A DNA stretch of 64,000 nt from Leucobacter sp042726155 (GTDB lineage: Bacteria; Actinomycetota; Actinomycetes; Actinomycetales; Microbacteriaceae), in the NCBI RefSeq assembly GCF_042726155.1, contig NZ_JBHXHV010000001.1, forward strand, positions 248,001 to 312,000, read 5' to 3'. Positions 33,652 through 41,966 of this stretch are shown one piece after another (positions within the stretch are counted from its first letter, which is position 1; each line of letters starts with the position of its first letter). The notes under the pieces are model-generated. The model saw only the letters and a list, made by a program, of their open reading frames with translations, searched no databases and had not been told where the DNA came from. A program made the position numbers and the translations under genes.

Positions 33652-34842
33652 TCAGCGAACCGTGACCGTGCCGCCGCCGTGCGCGGCCGATTCCGCTACC
33701 GCGGCGAGAAATTCCATGTTGTGCACCCCGTCGTCGAAGCTCTTGCAACGGGGGAGTGACTCGGTGGCCGGGATGCCGGCCACCTCTTCGAGGAATGCGC
33801 GGGCTTGGTGCACGAACAGATCGTTCTGGCCGATCCCGACCCCGGGCGCGTCCATCGCCCAGCCTCCGGCGTAGTGCGGGTGCGCGGGTCCGAGGGCGAC
33901 GGTGCGGAAACCCGCAATATCGGCCTGCTCGTCGTGCAGCATTACCTCCACCTGGCCAGGATTGGTTTGTGACCAGCGCGCAGCGCCGCGCGATCCGAAG
34001 ATCTCGAGGTGCAGGCCATTCGGGTGACCCGCGGCGACGCGCGACACCTCGATGGTGCCCACGCAGTCGGCGAAGCGCGCGTTGAAGCTCGCATAGTCTT
34101 CGTTCGTGACCGGCTCGCTCTCGCCGCTGACGTTGCCGTGGCTATGCCCGACGACCCGCCCCAGCGGCTTCGGTCGTTCCGCGATCGAGGTGTGGAATCG
34201 GCCGCCGGCGACCTCCTCGACGGGGCCGCACAGGTATTCTGCGACATAGCTCAGGTGACTGCCGACGTCGCCGAGTGCGCCCGATCCCGCCGGGCCCTGG
34301 TAGCGCCAACTGATGGGCGCATCGGTTCTGCAGCCGTAATCCGTCCAGTACCGTCCCGAGAAGTGCAGTGAATCGCCCAGCCGGCCATCGTCGATGAGCT
34401 GCCGGATGAACGCGATACCCGGTGCTCGCAGATAACTGAAGCCGATGCGGGCGATGGTGCCAGTCGCCGCTGCGTCGCGGGCGGCGTCAGCCATGGCGCG
34501 GGCGTCTTCGATGGTGTCGCTGAGCGGTTTCTCGCACAGCACGTGCTTACCGGCGGCGAGCAGCCCCGCCACGATCTCGCGGTGCAGAGCATTGGCCACT
34601 ACGACGCTGACAACGTCGATATCGTCAGCGGCAGCGATGTCTCGCCAGTCGGCGACGTGGCGTTCAAAGCCGAATCGTTGAGCGGTTTCCCGGCCGAGCG
34701 GGGCGAACACATCGCCGATTGCGACGAGCCGAATCTCGGGCAAAACGGGGGAGTAGAGCGTTGAGGCGGCGCGGTAGGCGGCGGCGTGAGCCTTGCCCGC
34801 CATGCCGGCTCCGATGACGGCGACGCCGATGGATGTGGTCAC
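33652..34842 (-). CDS. Gfo/Idh/MocA-family oxidoreductase
   Basis: Protein of 396 residues. Rossmann motif VIGAGMAGKAHAAAY at the N-terminus, catalytic lysine in CEKPLSDTIEDARAM, and GALGDVGSHLSYVAEYLCG for the substrate side with the catalytic His. It probably oxidises a polyol or inositol derivative. It forms an operon with the TIM-barrel gene downstream and is divergent from a LacI gene, with a perfect palindromic operator before its start. The ATG at 34842 is preceded by GGAAAC-type sequence. Confidence 0.87.
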   Translation of the reverse strand: MTTSIGVAVIGAGMAGKAHAAAYRAASTLYSPVLPEIRLVAIGDVFAPLGRETAQRFGFERHVADWRDIAAADDIDVVSVVVANALHREIVAGLLAAGKHVLCEKPLSDTIEDARAMADAARDAAATGTIARIGFSYLRAPGIAFIRQLIDDGRLGDSLHFSGRYWTDYGCRTDAPISWRYQGPAGSGALGDVGSHLSYVAEYLCGPVEEVAGGRFHTSIAERPKPLGRVVGHSHGNVSGESEPVTNEDYASFNARFADCVGTIEVSRVAAGHPNGLHLEIFGSRGAARWSQTNPGQVEVMLHDEQADIAGFRTVALGPAHPHYAGGWAMDAPGVGIGQNDLFVHQARAFLEEVAGIPATESLPRCKSFDDGVHNMEFLAAVAESAAHGGGTVTVR

Positions 34843-34897
34843 GGTGTTTCCTTTCGAGACTGCGGTTGTTGGGCGCCCTCGGTGTATAGGTCGACTG

Positions 34898-34915
34898 CAT
34901 TGGAGCGCTCCAATG
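34898..34915. promoter_or_regulatory. LacI-type operator, perfect 18-base palindrome
   Basis: CATTGGAGCGCTCCAATG equals its own reverse complement and has the central CG step typical of LacI-family operators. It lies in the gap between the divergent Gfo/Idh and LacI genes and overlaps a -35-like TTGGAG for the minus-strand gene, whose -10 may be TATACA. Confidence 0.8.
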
Positions 34916-34999
34916 GGTGATACGCTAGTGCTGCATCCATGTCATGTCAATAGGTGTGTGCCTGCCCAATCACCTCGGCTCCGACTCGAAAGGTTGGCC

Positions 35000-36118
35000 A
35001 TGAAACGACCGACGATCTACGACGTTGCCGAGCGGGCAGGGGTCTCGAAGTCGCTCGTGTCGCTCGTGCTGCGCGACTCGCCGCGAGTGAGTGATGCCAA
35101 GCGGGCGGCGGTGCTCGCGGCGATGGCCGATCTCGACTACACGCCGAGTCGCCTCGCCGCCGGCTTGGCGGGCACCCGCACCCGCAGCGTCGGCGTAGTG
35201 ATCGACGATTTCGCGAATCTCTGGTTTGTCGAGGCGCTCGCTGGACTGCGTGAGGCGCTCGCGCGCGAGGGCTATGCGCTCAGCGTCGCCGATGCGCGAC
35301 TCAACGCGCACCTCGATATCGACCCGCTTGAAGCATTCCGTTCGCTGCGGGTCGACGGGGTCGTGCTCGCGGGTGAGGCGAGCGAGGCTGCGCTGGCGCG
35401 AGTCGGCGTGCCCACCGTCGTTCTAGGAACGCGCGCGATCGTCACGCCCGGAGCACCCGTAATCGCGAGCGACGAGGTGGCGGGTGGGCGGCTTGCCACG
35501 CGCCACCTGATCTCGCTCGGGCACCGCGACATCGTGTGCGTGTCGGGTCCGGGAGCGAGCGCGACCGCGCGTGAGCGCGGTTTTCGCGAGGCGATGGCTG
35601 ACGCAGGGCTCGAGGCGCGGGTCTCCCACGCTGCCGAGAATACGGAGGCTGCAGCGCGCGAGGTAGTAGCGGGTGTTGTCGCGCGACGGGGGGCGGGCGC
35701 GGGGGCGGCTGGGGCCGCCGGATCGGGGCCGTCCGCGGTGTTCGCCGTCAACGACATCATGGCCGTCGGGGTAATGGGAGCGGCGCGTGATGCGGGCTTG
35801 TCGGTGCCGAGCGATCTCTCAGTGGTGGGTTACGACGACTCACCGCTGGCTGAATACGGCATCGTTTCGCTCACCTCGGTCAGCGGCGACCCCGCCGAAC
35901 TCGGCGAGGCTGCGGGCGCGGCGCTGCTCGCCCTGCTCGACGCGGCCCCGGAGGACGAGGCCCCGGAGGGTGCTGTCACGGAGGGCGCTGTCACGGAGGG
36001 TGCCGTGCACGGGGACGCCGCTGCGGCGGAGCCCGCGCCGACCACCCGCCTCTTCCCGCCGCGCCTCAGGGTGCGGTCCTCGACAGCACCCCCCTCAACC
36101 TCAACCCCAACCCCCTAA
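35000..36118 (+). CDS. LacI-family transcriptional regulator
   Basis: Protein of 372 residues. The N-terminal LacI helix-turn-helix and hinge are RPTIYDVAERAGVSKSLVSL and YTPSRLAAGLAGTRTRSVGV; a periplasmic-binding-protein-like effector domain follows. It probably controls the divergent Gfo/Idh-isomerase operon through the palindrome at 34898. The ATG at 35000 has GAAAGG. The C-terminal region is unusual: three in-frame 15-base repeats (35966-36010) lie within a Glu/Ala-rich stretch inserted before the final residues, which may be a variable tail. Confidence 0.88.
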   Translation: MKRPTIYDVAERAGVSKSLVSLVLRDSPRVSDAKRAAVLAAMADLDYTPSRLAAGLAGTRTRSVGVVIDDFANLWFVEALAGLREALAREGYALSVADARLNAHLDIDPLEAFRSLRVDGVVLAGEASEAALARVGVPTVVLGTRAIVTPGAPVIASDEVAGGRLATRHLISLGHRDIVCVSGPGASATARERGFREAMADAGLEARVSHAAENTEAAAREVVAGVVARRGAGAGAAGAAGSGPSAVFAVNDIMAVGVMGAARDAGLSVPSDLSVVGYDDSPLAEYGIVSLTSVSGDPAELGEAAGAALLALLDAAPEDEAPEGAVTEGAVTEGAVHGDAAAAEPAPTTRLFPPRLRVRSSTAPPSTSTPTP

Positions 36119-36238
36119 CCCCCCCCACCCCACCCGACCCCCCCCGGGGTCCCCCGGTCGAGCGCACACATATGGTCCTTATCCGGCCACTTATGGGCCA
36201 TCTGCGTACGCTCGGACTCGTTCCAGGTGCCGGGCGAG

Positions 36239-36267
36239 TTTGTTAGGTCAAATTGGCTCGTGCTAGT
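36239..36267. promoter_or_regulatory. Putative operators upstream of the Gfo/Idh gene at 36367
   Basis: TTTGTTAGGTCAAATT (36239-36254) closely matches ATTGTTAGGACAAAT before iolC. Right after it, CGTGCTAGT (36259-36267) is identical to half of the palindromic LacI operator at 39351-39366. The gap 36119-36366 also starts with a C-rich run and contains no gene. Confidence 0.45.
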
Positions 36268-36366
36268 AGAGTGGTGGGCAGGCACAATCGCGCACGATCG
36301 AGTGCAATCGGAAGCCTCGCGCAAGAGCGCGCACGCACAACAACCACGACCGCAAGGGAAACCGCA

Positions 36367-37374
36367 ATGACGCCGCAACCCGTCCGCTTCGGACTCATCG
36401 GCACCGGCCGCATCGGCCAGGTCCACGCCGCCAGTATCGCCGCCGACCCCGAGGCGACCCTCGCGTGGGTCGCAGACCCGTTCATAGAAGGAGCTCGCGC
36501 AACGGCCGAACGCTACGGCGCCACGGCGACCGAATTCGCCGAGCAAGTGATCAACTCGGGGGAGGTCGACGCGATCCTGATCGCCTCCCCTACCCCGACC
36601 CATGTCGACCTCATCGAAGCGTCCGTGCGCGCCGGTCTACCCGTGCTCTGCGAGAAGCCAATCGACCTTGACCTTGCACGCGTGGAGGCGCTCCGACCCC
36701 TTATCGAGGCAAGCGGCGTGCCCGTCGCGCTCGGGTTCAATCGTCGCTTCGACCCGAATCACGCCGCCGCTCAGGCGCGAGTGAAAGCCGGCGATATCGG
36801 CGCTCTCGAACAGCTCATCATCATCAGTCGCGACCCGGCAGCGCCGCCGGCCGCGTACATCGGTACGTCTGGTGGCATCTTCCGCGACATGACGATCCAC
36901 GACTTCGACATGGCGCGATTCTTCCTCGACGGCATCGTCGAGGTGAGCGCCACGGGTACGCGCACGTTCGATCCGGGCGCCCGCGAGCACGGCGACTTCG
37001 ACACGGCGGTCGTCACGCTCCGCGCGGAGTCGGGGGCGATCGTCACCATCGTGAACTCGCGCCACAGCGCGGTCGGCTACGACCAGCGGATCGAGGCGTT
37101 CGGATCACAGGGCATGTTGCAGGTTGGAAACCCGCAACTCAACACCGTTGTGCTCTCGAACGCTCACGCCGTCGAGGCTCGGCCCCCGTACCCCGAGTTC
37201 TTCCTGGAGCGCTACGCCGAGGCGTACTCGGCCGAACTGCGCGAGTTCGTGAAGCTCGTGCGCGGCGAAGCGTCGACGAGCCCAACGTTCGACGACGGCC
37301 GCGCGGCGCTGATCCTCGCGGATGCAGCCCAGCGTGCCGCCGAGACCGGCGCGACCATTGCGGCGGCGCTGTGA
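36367..37374 (+). CDS. Gfo/Idh-family dehydrogenase, probable inositol dehydrogenase
   Basis: Protein of 335 residues. GLIGTGRIGQVHAASI is the dinucleotide-binding loop; CEKPIDLDLARVEAL holds the catalytic Lys; GFNRRFDPNHAAA and DMTIHDFDMARFFL supply the Asp and His of inositol dehydrogenases. It strongly resembles IolG-type enzymes and might act on myo-, scyllo- or chiro-inositol. The ATG at 36367 has AAGGGAAAC. The following TIM-barrel gene overlaps its stop (GTGA), so both are coupled. Confidence 0.86.
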   Translation: MTPQPVRFGLIGTGRIGQVHAASIAADPEATLAWVADPFIEGARATAERYGATATEFAEQVINSGEVDAILIASPTPTHVDLIEASVRAGLPVLCEKPIDLDLARVEALRPLIEASGVPVALGFNRRFDPNHAAAQARVKAGDIGALEQLIIISRDPAAPPAAYIGTSGGIFRDMTIHDFDMARFFLDGIVEVSATGTRTFDPGAREHGDFDTAVVTLRAESGAIVTIVNSRHSAVGYDQRIEAFGSQGMLQVGNPQLNTVVLSNAHAVEARPPYPEFFLERYAEAYSAELREFVKLVRGEASTSPTFDDGRAALILADAAQRAAETGATIAAAL

Positions 37375-38141
37375 AGCTCGCCGCCTGCGCCGAGATGCTC
37401 TTCCTTGAGTGGCCGATCGAGGAGCGAGTGCGTCGTATCCACGACCGCGGTTTCCTCGTCGAGATCTGGGACTGGAGCACGAAGGACCTCGCTGCGCTCG
37501 CCGCCACCGGCGCCGATTTCTCGTCAATGACCGGCTACCTGCGCGGCGATCTGACGACCGCGGCCGGACGCTCCGAGTTGCTCGCCACCGCGCGCGAGTC
37601 GCTGCGAGCCGCCGAAATCATTGATTCGCCCCGCCTCAACCTGCACGGCACCGGGCTAGGCCCTGGCGGCCTGCCCGTCGTGCCGCACGAGCGGGTCTCG
37701 GGCGAGGACTGGGTGCACGCCGCCGAGACCCTGCGTCAGATCGCCGAGCTCGGAGCCGAGGCGGGGCGCACCTTCGTGCTCGAAAACCTGAATCTCGCGG
37801 TCGACCATCCGGGCACGCCGTTTGCGCGGGCGGCCGATACGCTCGCGCTCGTGCGCGGCGTCAATCACCCGAATCTGCGCATGAACCTCGATCTCTATCA
37901 CGCGCAGATCGGCGAGGGCAATCTGGTCGAGTTGGTGCGTGAAGCGCTGCCCTGGATCGGTGAGATCCAGGTCGCCGACGTACCCGGACGCTGCGAACCC
38001 GGCACCGGTGAGATTCGCTACGAGGCGGTCGCCCGCACCCTGCGCGAGCTCGGCTACACGGGGGTTGTCGGCATGGAGGCCTGGGCGAGCGGCGATGCCG
38101 ACGCCGCCCTCGACGCCTTCGCGGCGGCGTTCGCCGCCTGA
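37371..38141 (+). CDS. Hydroxypyruvate isomerase-like TIM barrel
   Basis: Protein of 256 residues, beginning MKLAACAEMLFLEWPIEERV, the pattern of the Hyi/OtnI-like isomerases. Metal ligands appear in VLENLNLAVDHPGTPF, NLRMNLDLYHAQIGEGNL and QVADVPGRCEPGTGEI (E, D, H, E-type set). The family includes hydroxypyruvate and 2-oxo-tetronate isomerases as well as keto-inositol isomerases. GTG start overlapping the preceding dehydrogenase stop. I infer that it isomerises that dehydrogenase's keto product. Confidence 0.8.
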   Translation: MKLAACAEMLFLEWPIEERVRRIHDRGFLVEIWDWSTKDLAALAATGADFSSMTGYLRGDLTTAAGRSELLATARESLRAAEIIDSPRLNLHGTGLGPGGLPVVPHERVSGEDWVHAAETLRQIAELGAEAGRTFVLENLNLAVDHPGTPFARAADTLALVRGVNHPNLRMNLDLYHAQIGEGNLVELVREALPWIGEIQVADVPGRCEPGTGEIRYEAVARTLRELGYTGVVGMEAWASGDADAALDAFAAAFAA

Positions 38142-38142
38142 G

Positions 38143-38179
38143 GCGGCACCGCTCGGCGGCCCTCGCCGAGCGGTGCCGC
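38143..38179. terminator. Bidirectional hairpin between convergent genes
   Basis: Perfect 16-base arms GCGGCACCGCTCGGCG (38143-38158) and CGCCGAGCGGTGCCGC (38164-38179) around a five-base loop. It lies between the stops of two convergent genes, as expected for a shared terminator. Confidence 0.8.
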
Positions 38180-38201
38180 GCGCGGGCAGCTGGTCGCGTG
38201 C

Positions 38202-39251
38202 TCAGGAATGCTGGCCGAGCGCGATCGGTCGCTGTTCGTCAACGGATGCAATACAGGCCAGAGCAATCTCGAGCGCCGCGCGAGCATCGTGGCCGCTCGG
38301 CACCTGCGAGTCGCGGCGCGGCGCCTTGCCCCGCACTGCGTCCGCGAACGCGACGAGTTCATCGGTGTACGCCTGATGAAAAAGGTCAATATTGAGCCTT
38401 GCGGTGGGCGACTGTGCACCGGCCGAGGAATAGTGGCGCATGCCCGTGGCGTGCAGGTCGCCAGCCGTCACCATGCCAGCGGAGCCGAATACTTCTCCGC
38501 GAACGTCATAGCCGTATGCGGCGGAAAAGTTCGCCTCCGCTGTCGCGATCGCGCCGTTGTTGTAGCGAATAGTGACGATCGCTGTGTCGAGCAGTCCCGC
38601 GCTTTTGAACTCGGGTGCGACCAGCGCGTCCGCCATCGCAAACACCTCGACCGGACGAGCGCCTGCATTGAACCAGTTCAATGTGTCGAAATCGTGAATC
38701 AGGGTTTCGAGGAAAATCGTCCACGGCTTCACGGCGCCCGGATTTGCGAGTCCCGGGTCGCGGGTAACAGAACGCAGAAGCTGCGGGGTGCCCACACCGC
38801 CCTGAGCGATGACCTCGCGGGCTGCAGCGAAATCCCGTGCGAAACGACGATTAAACCCGACCTGAAGATGCACCCCGGCGCTCGCCGCAGCTGCAATGGC
38901 GCGGTCGGCATCCGCGAGGGTCAGTGCCATCGGCTTCTCGACGAACACCGACTTTCCCGCATTGGCGGCCGCGACGACGAGGTCAGTGTGCGTGAACGCG
39001 GGTGAGGAGATGACAACGCCGTCGACTTCAGGGTCGGCGATGAGTGCTGCGGCTTCGAGATAGGCACGCGGCTCGCCGAGCGGACCAGTGAGCGGCCCCG
39101 CGACGCGCTCCGCGGCGCCGGGTTGTGGGTCGGCCACGCCGACGAGCGTGGCGCCGGGAATGCGGTGCGCGATGGTTTCGGCGTGGAATGCGCCGATCCA
39201 CCCCGATCCGATGAGGCCGATTCGTGCGACGGATTGCGGGGAGATGGTCAT
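38202..39251 (-). CDS. Gfo/Idh-family dehydrogenase
   Basis: Protein of 349 residues. IGLIGSGWIGAFHAETI is the Rossmann loop, VEKPMALTLADADRAI the catalytic Lys motif, GFNRRFARDFAAA and ETLIHDFDTLNWF the catalytic Asp/His region. This is the inositol dehydrogenase type. I used the ATG at 39251, preceded by GGAGG; the frame is open to 39602, but that extension crosses the LacI operator. It is a single gene under a LacI-type palindrome, 154 bases downstream of the lacI-type gene on the same strand. Confidence 0.87.
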   Translation of the reverse strand: MTISPQSVARIGLIGSGWIGAFHAETIAHRIPGATLVGVADPQPGAAERVAGPLTGPLGEPRAYLEAAALIADPEVDGVVISSPAFTHTDLVVAAANAGKSVFVEKPMALTLADADRAIAAAASAGVHLQVGFNRRFARDFAAAREVIAQGGVGTPQLLRSVTRDPGLANPGAVKPWTIFLETLIHDFDTLNWFNAGARPVEVFAMADALVAPEFKSAGLLDTAIVTIRYNNGAIATAEANFSAAYGYDVRGEVFGSAGMVTAGDLHATGMRHYSSAGAQSPTARLNIDLFHQAYTDELVAFADAVRGKAPRRDSQVPSGHDARAALEIALACIASVDEQRPIALGQHS

Positions 39252-39350
39252 GGTGCCTCCGAGTTTGGGTCCTGGTGAGTCGCGGATGGATCGTGAACAC
39301 GGTGCCCGAGGGTGCCGCGCGATTGGCATCTTCGCCGCGCTGACCCGAAG

Positions 39351-39366
39351 ACTAGCACGTGCTAGT
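39351..39366. promoter_or_regulatory. LacI-type operator, perfect 16-base palindrome
   Basis: ACTAGCACGTGCTAGT equals its own reverse complement, with a central CG. It lies between the LacI gene and the Gfo/Idh gene it precedes on the minus strand, 100 bases upstream of that gene's start. Half of it (CGTGCTAGT) recurs at 36259-36267. Confidence 0.75.
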
Positions 39367-39405
39367 TTTCGATAAAAGCCCGTCACCTGCCGCGACGATT
39401 CCCAA

Positions 39406-40464
39406 TTACGGTCGCGGCGGCGCGGTGCTCGCGCGCACCGTGAGGGTGGGGGTGACGCGCCGGATCGCCGCAGCTGCGTGCGGCTCGGCCAGGCGCGCGT
39501 GCACGGTCTCGACCGCGAGCTGGGCCATGCTCTCGGGATCGGGCCGCACAGTGGTGAGCTCCACGTAGGGAAGCCCCGCCGCGGTGCTGTCGTCAAAGCC
39601 AACGATCGAGATGTCTTCCGGAACGCGGACCCCGGCGCGCACTAGCGTGTGCATCGCGCCGATCGCGCAGTGATCGTTCATGCACACGAGCGCTGTCGGC
39701 AGCTCGGCCGCGCCGCTGCCCAGCCCGCTTTCGAGTAGCGTCGTCGCAGCGCGATGCCCGCCCAGCTCCGAGTAGTCGCTCGCAATAATCTGCTCGCGCA
39801 GCCCGCGCGCTCGCATCTCTGCGCGATAGCCGTCGAGTCGCGGCCGCGCGTTCGCGCCGACGTCACTGCCGACGAAGGCAATTCTCTCGTGGCCCAGATC
39901 GGCGAGGTGCGCGATGGCCAGGCTGATCCCGCGTTCGTTTTCGACGCCCACCCGATCGTGAACCTCATGAGAGGTTGGTCCGCCGAGGAGCAGCGTCGGA
40001 ATGCCAGCCGGGAGGCCGACGAATTCTTCGCCGCCCGCGCCCGCGTCGAGGGCAATGAGCGCTTCGATGCGCTGGCGCATGAGCCCCGCGAGGGCGGGCT
40101 CGAGGTCGCGGTGCTCACCCATGGTGCCGAGCGCGAGGGTGTAACCGAGCTCGCCGGCGTGGCGATACAGTGCATCGACGAGATCGACCTCGAATGGCTG
40201 GCGCATCGTGAACAGCACACCGAGCTGGCCGCTGCGGCGTCGGCGCAGCATGCGGGCGGAGTCGTCAGGGTGGTAGCCGAGCTCGCGGGCGGCGGTCAGA
40301 ATGCGATCCCGCGATGCCTCGCTTGCTCCGGGAGCTCCGCGCAGCACGATCGAGACCAGTTGGCGCGACATGCCGACGCGCTCAGCGACGTCGCGCATGG
40401 TCGGCCGCCCCGCCGGCTCGGCAGCTGGCTGGGCGTCGCGCGGTGCGGGATCGGGGCTGCTCAC
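39406..40464 (-). CDS. LacI-family transcriptional regulator
   Basis: Protein of about 352 residues. The helix-turn-helix is RPTMRDVAERVGMSRQLVSI, and the hinge RARMLRRRRSGQ-like stretch leads to the effector-binding domain (GQLGVLFTMRQPFEVDLVDA, then GHERIAFVGSDVGANARPRL). It starts at GTG 40464 with a GGAG nine bases upstream; another Met further in (MRDVAERVGM) would also leave the DNA-binding domain whole. It probably controls the Gfo/Idh gene downstream through the palindrome at 39351, and perhaps the gene at 36367. Confidence 0.86.
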   Translation of the reverse strand: MSSPDPAPRDAQPAAEPAGRPTMRDVAERVGMSRQLVSIVLRGAPGASEASRDRILTAARELGYHPDDSARMLRRRRSGQLGVLFTMRQPFEVDLVDALYRHAGELGYTLALGTMGEHRDLEPALAGLMRQRIEALIALDAGAGGEEFVGLPAGIPTLLLGGPTSHEVHDRVGVENERGISLAIAHLADLGHERIAFVGSDVGANARPRLDGYRAEMRARGLREQIIASDYSELGGHRAATTLLESGLGSGAAELPTALVCMNDHCAIGAMHTLVRAGVRVPEDISIVGFDDSTAAGLPYVELTTVRPDPESMAQLAVETVHARLAEPHAAAAIRRVTPTLTVRASTAPPRP

Positions 40465-40584
40465 GCTCCCATGCTCCCACGCGGGCGGCTTCGCCCGTGC
40501 GCGCGGGTCCGCGCCGACCCGCATGCCCGCGCCGACCCGCGTGTCCGCGCCGCCGCGCGTTGTTTCGCCGAGTCCCTCCTGCGC

Positions 40585-40650
40585 CGCCGAGCCCCTCGCC
40601 GAATTGCGCGCAAGTGGAAGGGGCTCGGCGATACGCTAGGGGTTCGACGG
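40585..40650. repeat. Dispersed intergenic hairpin, GGGGCTCGGCG class (copy 2)
   Basis: Perfect 12-base arms CGCCGAGCCCCT (40585-40596) and AGGGGCTCGGCG (40619-40630). On the right a second core copy follows (AGGGGTTCGACGG) joined by ATACG, the same layout as 13672-13740. It lies in the gap between the divergent LacI and ABC-importer genes, where no terminator is needed. Confidence 0.75.
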
Positions 40651-40885
40651 AGTAGCGGGCGCGCGGGCGCGCGGACGCGCGGGCAGCGGCACGGCGGCGA
40701 CGCAACCGCAGTGCCGCAGTGCCGCAGTGCCGCGGTTGCGACCGCGGTGCCGGCACCCCCACCCGGGTGGGCAGTGACCAACTCGCCACGTCGACGCGAG
40801 CCCCGCCGCCCGGGTCGTTATCCAACTTTTACCTGAAGGGGTGCCGGATCGTGGAAGTTACGGTACTGTGAACGCAGAGCGCAAG
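40651..40885. other. GC-rich gap upstream of the ABC importer operon
   Basis: Together with the hairpin at 40585 this gap (40465-40927) has no recognisable gene. It contains three copies of CCGCAGTG (about 40707-40730), flanked by CGCAACCG (40701-40708) and CGGTTGCG (40733-40740), which can pair. I see no further signal until the box at 40886. Confidence 0.5.
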
Positions 40886-40902
40886 CTTTGTAACGACATT
40901 AG
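40886..40902. promoter_or_regulatory. Putative regulator box upstream of the ABC importer
   Basis: CTTTGTAACGACATTAG matches the boxes before iolC, iolE (reverse strand) and iolT. It is 26 bases before the start of the binding-protein gene, overlapping the likely promoter. Confidence 0.5.
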
Positions 40903-40927
40903 TTCAATTACACGATGGAGTGCAGCT

Positions 40928-41938
40928 ATGTTGAAATCACGTTTCGGCCGATGGTCCAAGGTCGGTCTGCTCGGACTTGCGGGCATCGGTGCGCTGGCTC
41001 TCGCCGCGTGCGGTTCGCCAGCGGGCGCCGGCGGCGCAGCGAGCGGGAGCGGCAGTGGCGGCGGGGTCGACGAAGACGAGATCAAGGTCGCCCTGATCAC
41101 GCACGCGGCACCCGGCGACACCTTCTGGGACACGATCCGCTCGGGTGCTGAAAACGCGGCCGAGCGCAATAACGTCGAGCTGCTTTACAGCTCGGATCCG
41201 GACGGTGCCCGTCAGGCGCAGCTTGTGCAGCAGGCGGTCGACCAGGGCGTTGACGGCATCGTGGTCACGCTGGCCAAGGCCGACGCCATGTCGGGCGAGG
41301 TCAAGAAGGCGATCGACGCTGGCATTCCGGTGTTCAGCATCAACGCCGGTGAAGACGAGTTCAAGGACCTGGGCGTGCTCGCGCACTTCGGCCAGAACGA
41401 GTTCATCGCGGGTCAGGCTGCCGGCGAGCAGTTCAACGACGCCGGGTTGAAGAAGGCAATCTGCGTCATTCAGGAGCAGGGCCACGTCGGCCTCGAGTCG
41501 CGCTGTGAAGGCCTCGCCGACACATTCGAGGGCACTTCCGAGGTGCTGTACGTGCAGGGCACCGATATGACGAACGTCGCTTCGACCATCACGTCGAAGC
41601 TACAGACCAACTCCGATATCGATGCCGTTCTCACGCTCGGGGCGCCGTTCGCGATGACCGCGATGGACTCGATTAAAGACGCTGGCAGCAAAGCCACCCT
41701 CGCAACGACCGACCTCAACGCAGACGTGTACAAGGCAATCGGCGACGGCACGATCCTCTTTGGAATCGACCAGCAGCCGTTCCTGCAGGGGTACGAGTCG
41801 ATTGAAGCCGTGCGCCTCTACACCGAGGGCGGGTACGTGCTCGGCGGCGGCCAGGCAGTGCTGACCGGACCGGCCGTCGTCAACGCCGACAACCTCGACA
41901 GCGTGGCGTCCCAGTTCGAAGACAAGAAGTCCGAGTAG
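40928..41938 (+). CDS. ABC importer binding lipoprotein for a sugar or inositol
   Basis: Protein of 336 residues. A lipoprotein signal peptide ends in LALAACGSP (lipobox LAAC), followed by a Gly/Ser linker and a periplasmic-binding-protein-4 domain: KVALITHAAPGDTFWDTIRS, VDGIVVTLAKADAMSGEVKK, PVFSINAGEDEFKDLG. This type binds ribose, galactose, inositol and similar ligands outside the membrane. The ATG at 40928 follows GGAG. It is first of a three-gene ABC operon, with an iol-type box upstream, so inositol or a relative is the likely ligand. Confidence 0.88.
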   Translation: MLKSRFGRWSKVGLLGLAGIGALALAACGSPAGAGGAASGSGSGGGVDEDEIKVALITHAAPGDTFWDTIRSGAENAAERNNVELLYSSDPDGARQAQLVQQAVDQGVDGIVVTLAKADAMSGEVKKAIDAGIPVFSINAGEDEFKDLGVLAHFGQNEFIAGQAAGEQFNDAGLKKAICVIQEQGHVGLESRCEGLADTFEGTSEVLYVQGTDMTNVASTITSKLQTNSDIDAVLTLGAPFAMTAMDSIKDAGSKATLATTDLNADVYKAIGDGTILFGIDQQPFLQGYESIEAVRLYTEGGYVLGGGQAVLTGPAVVNADNLDSVASQFEDKKSE

Positions 41939-41966
41939 GGAAGGGTCGCACCGAAAGGTCGAATCC

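Noticed and set aside
39252..39602. N-terminal extension of the Gfo/Idh gene at 38202
   Set aside because: It would span the palindromic operator and part of the lacI gene; the internal ATG has GGAGG and starts at the Rossmann fold.
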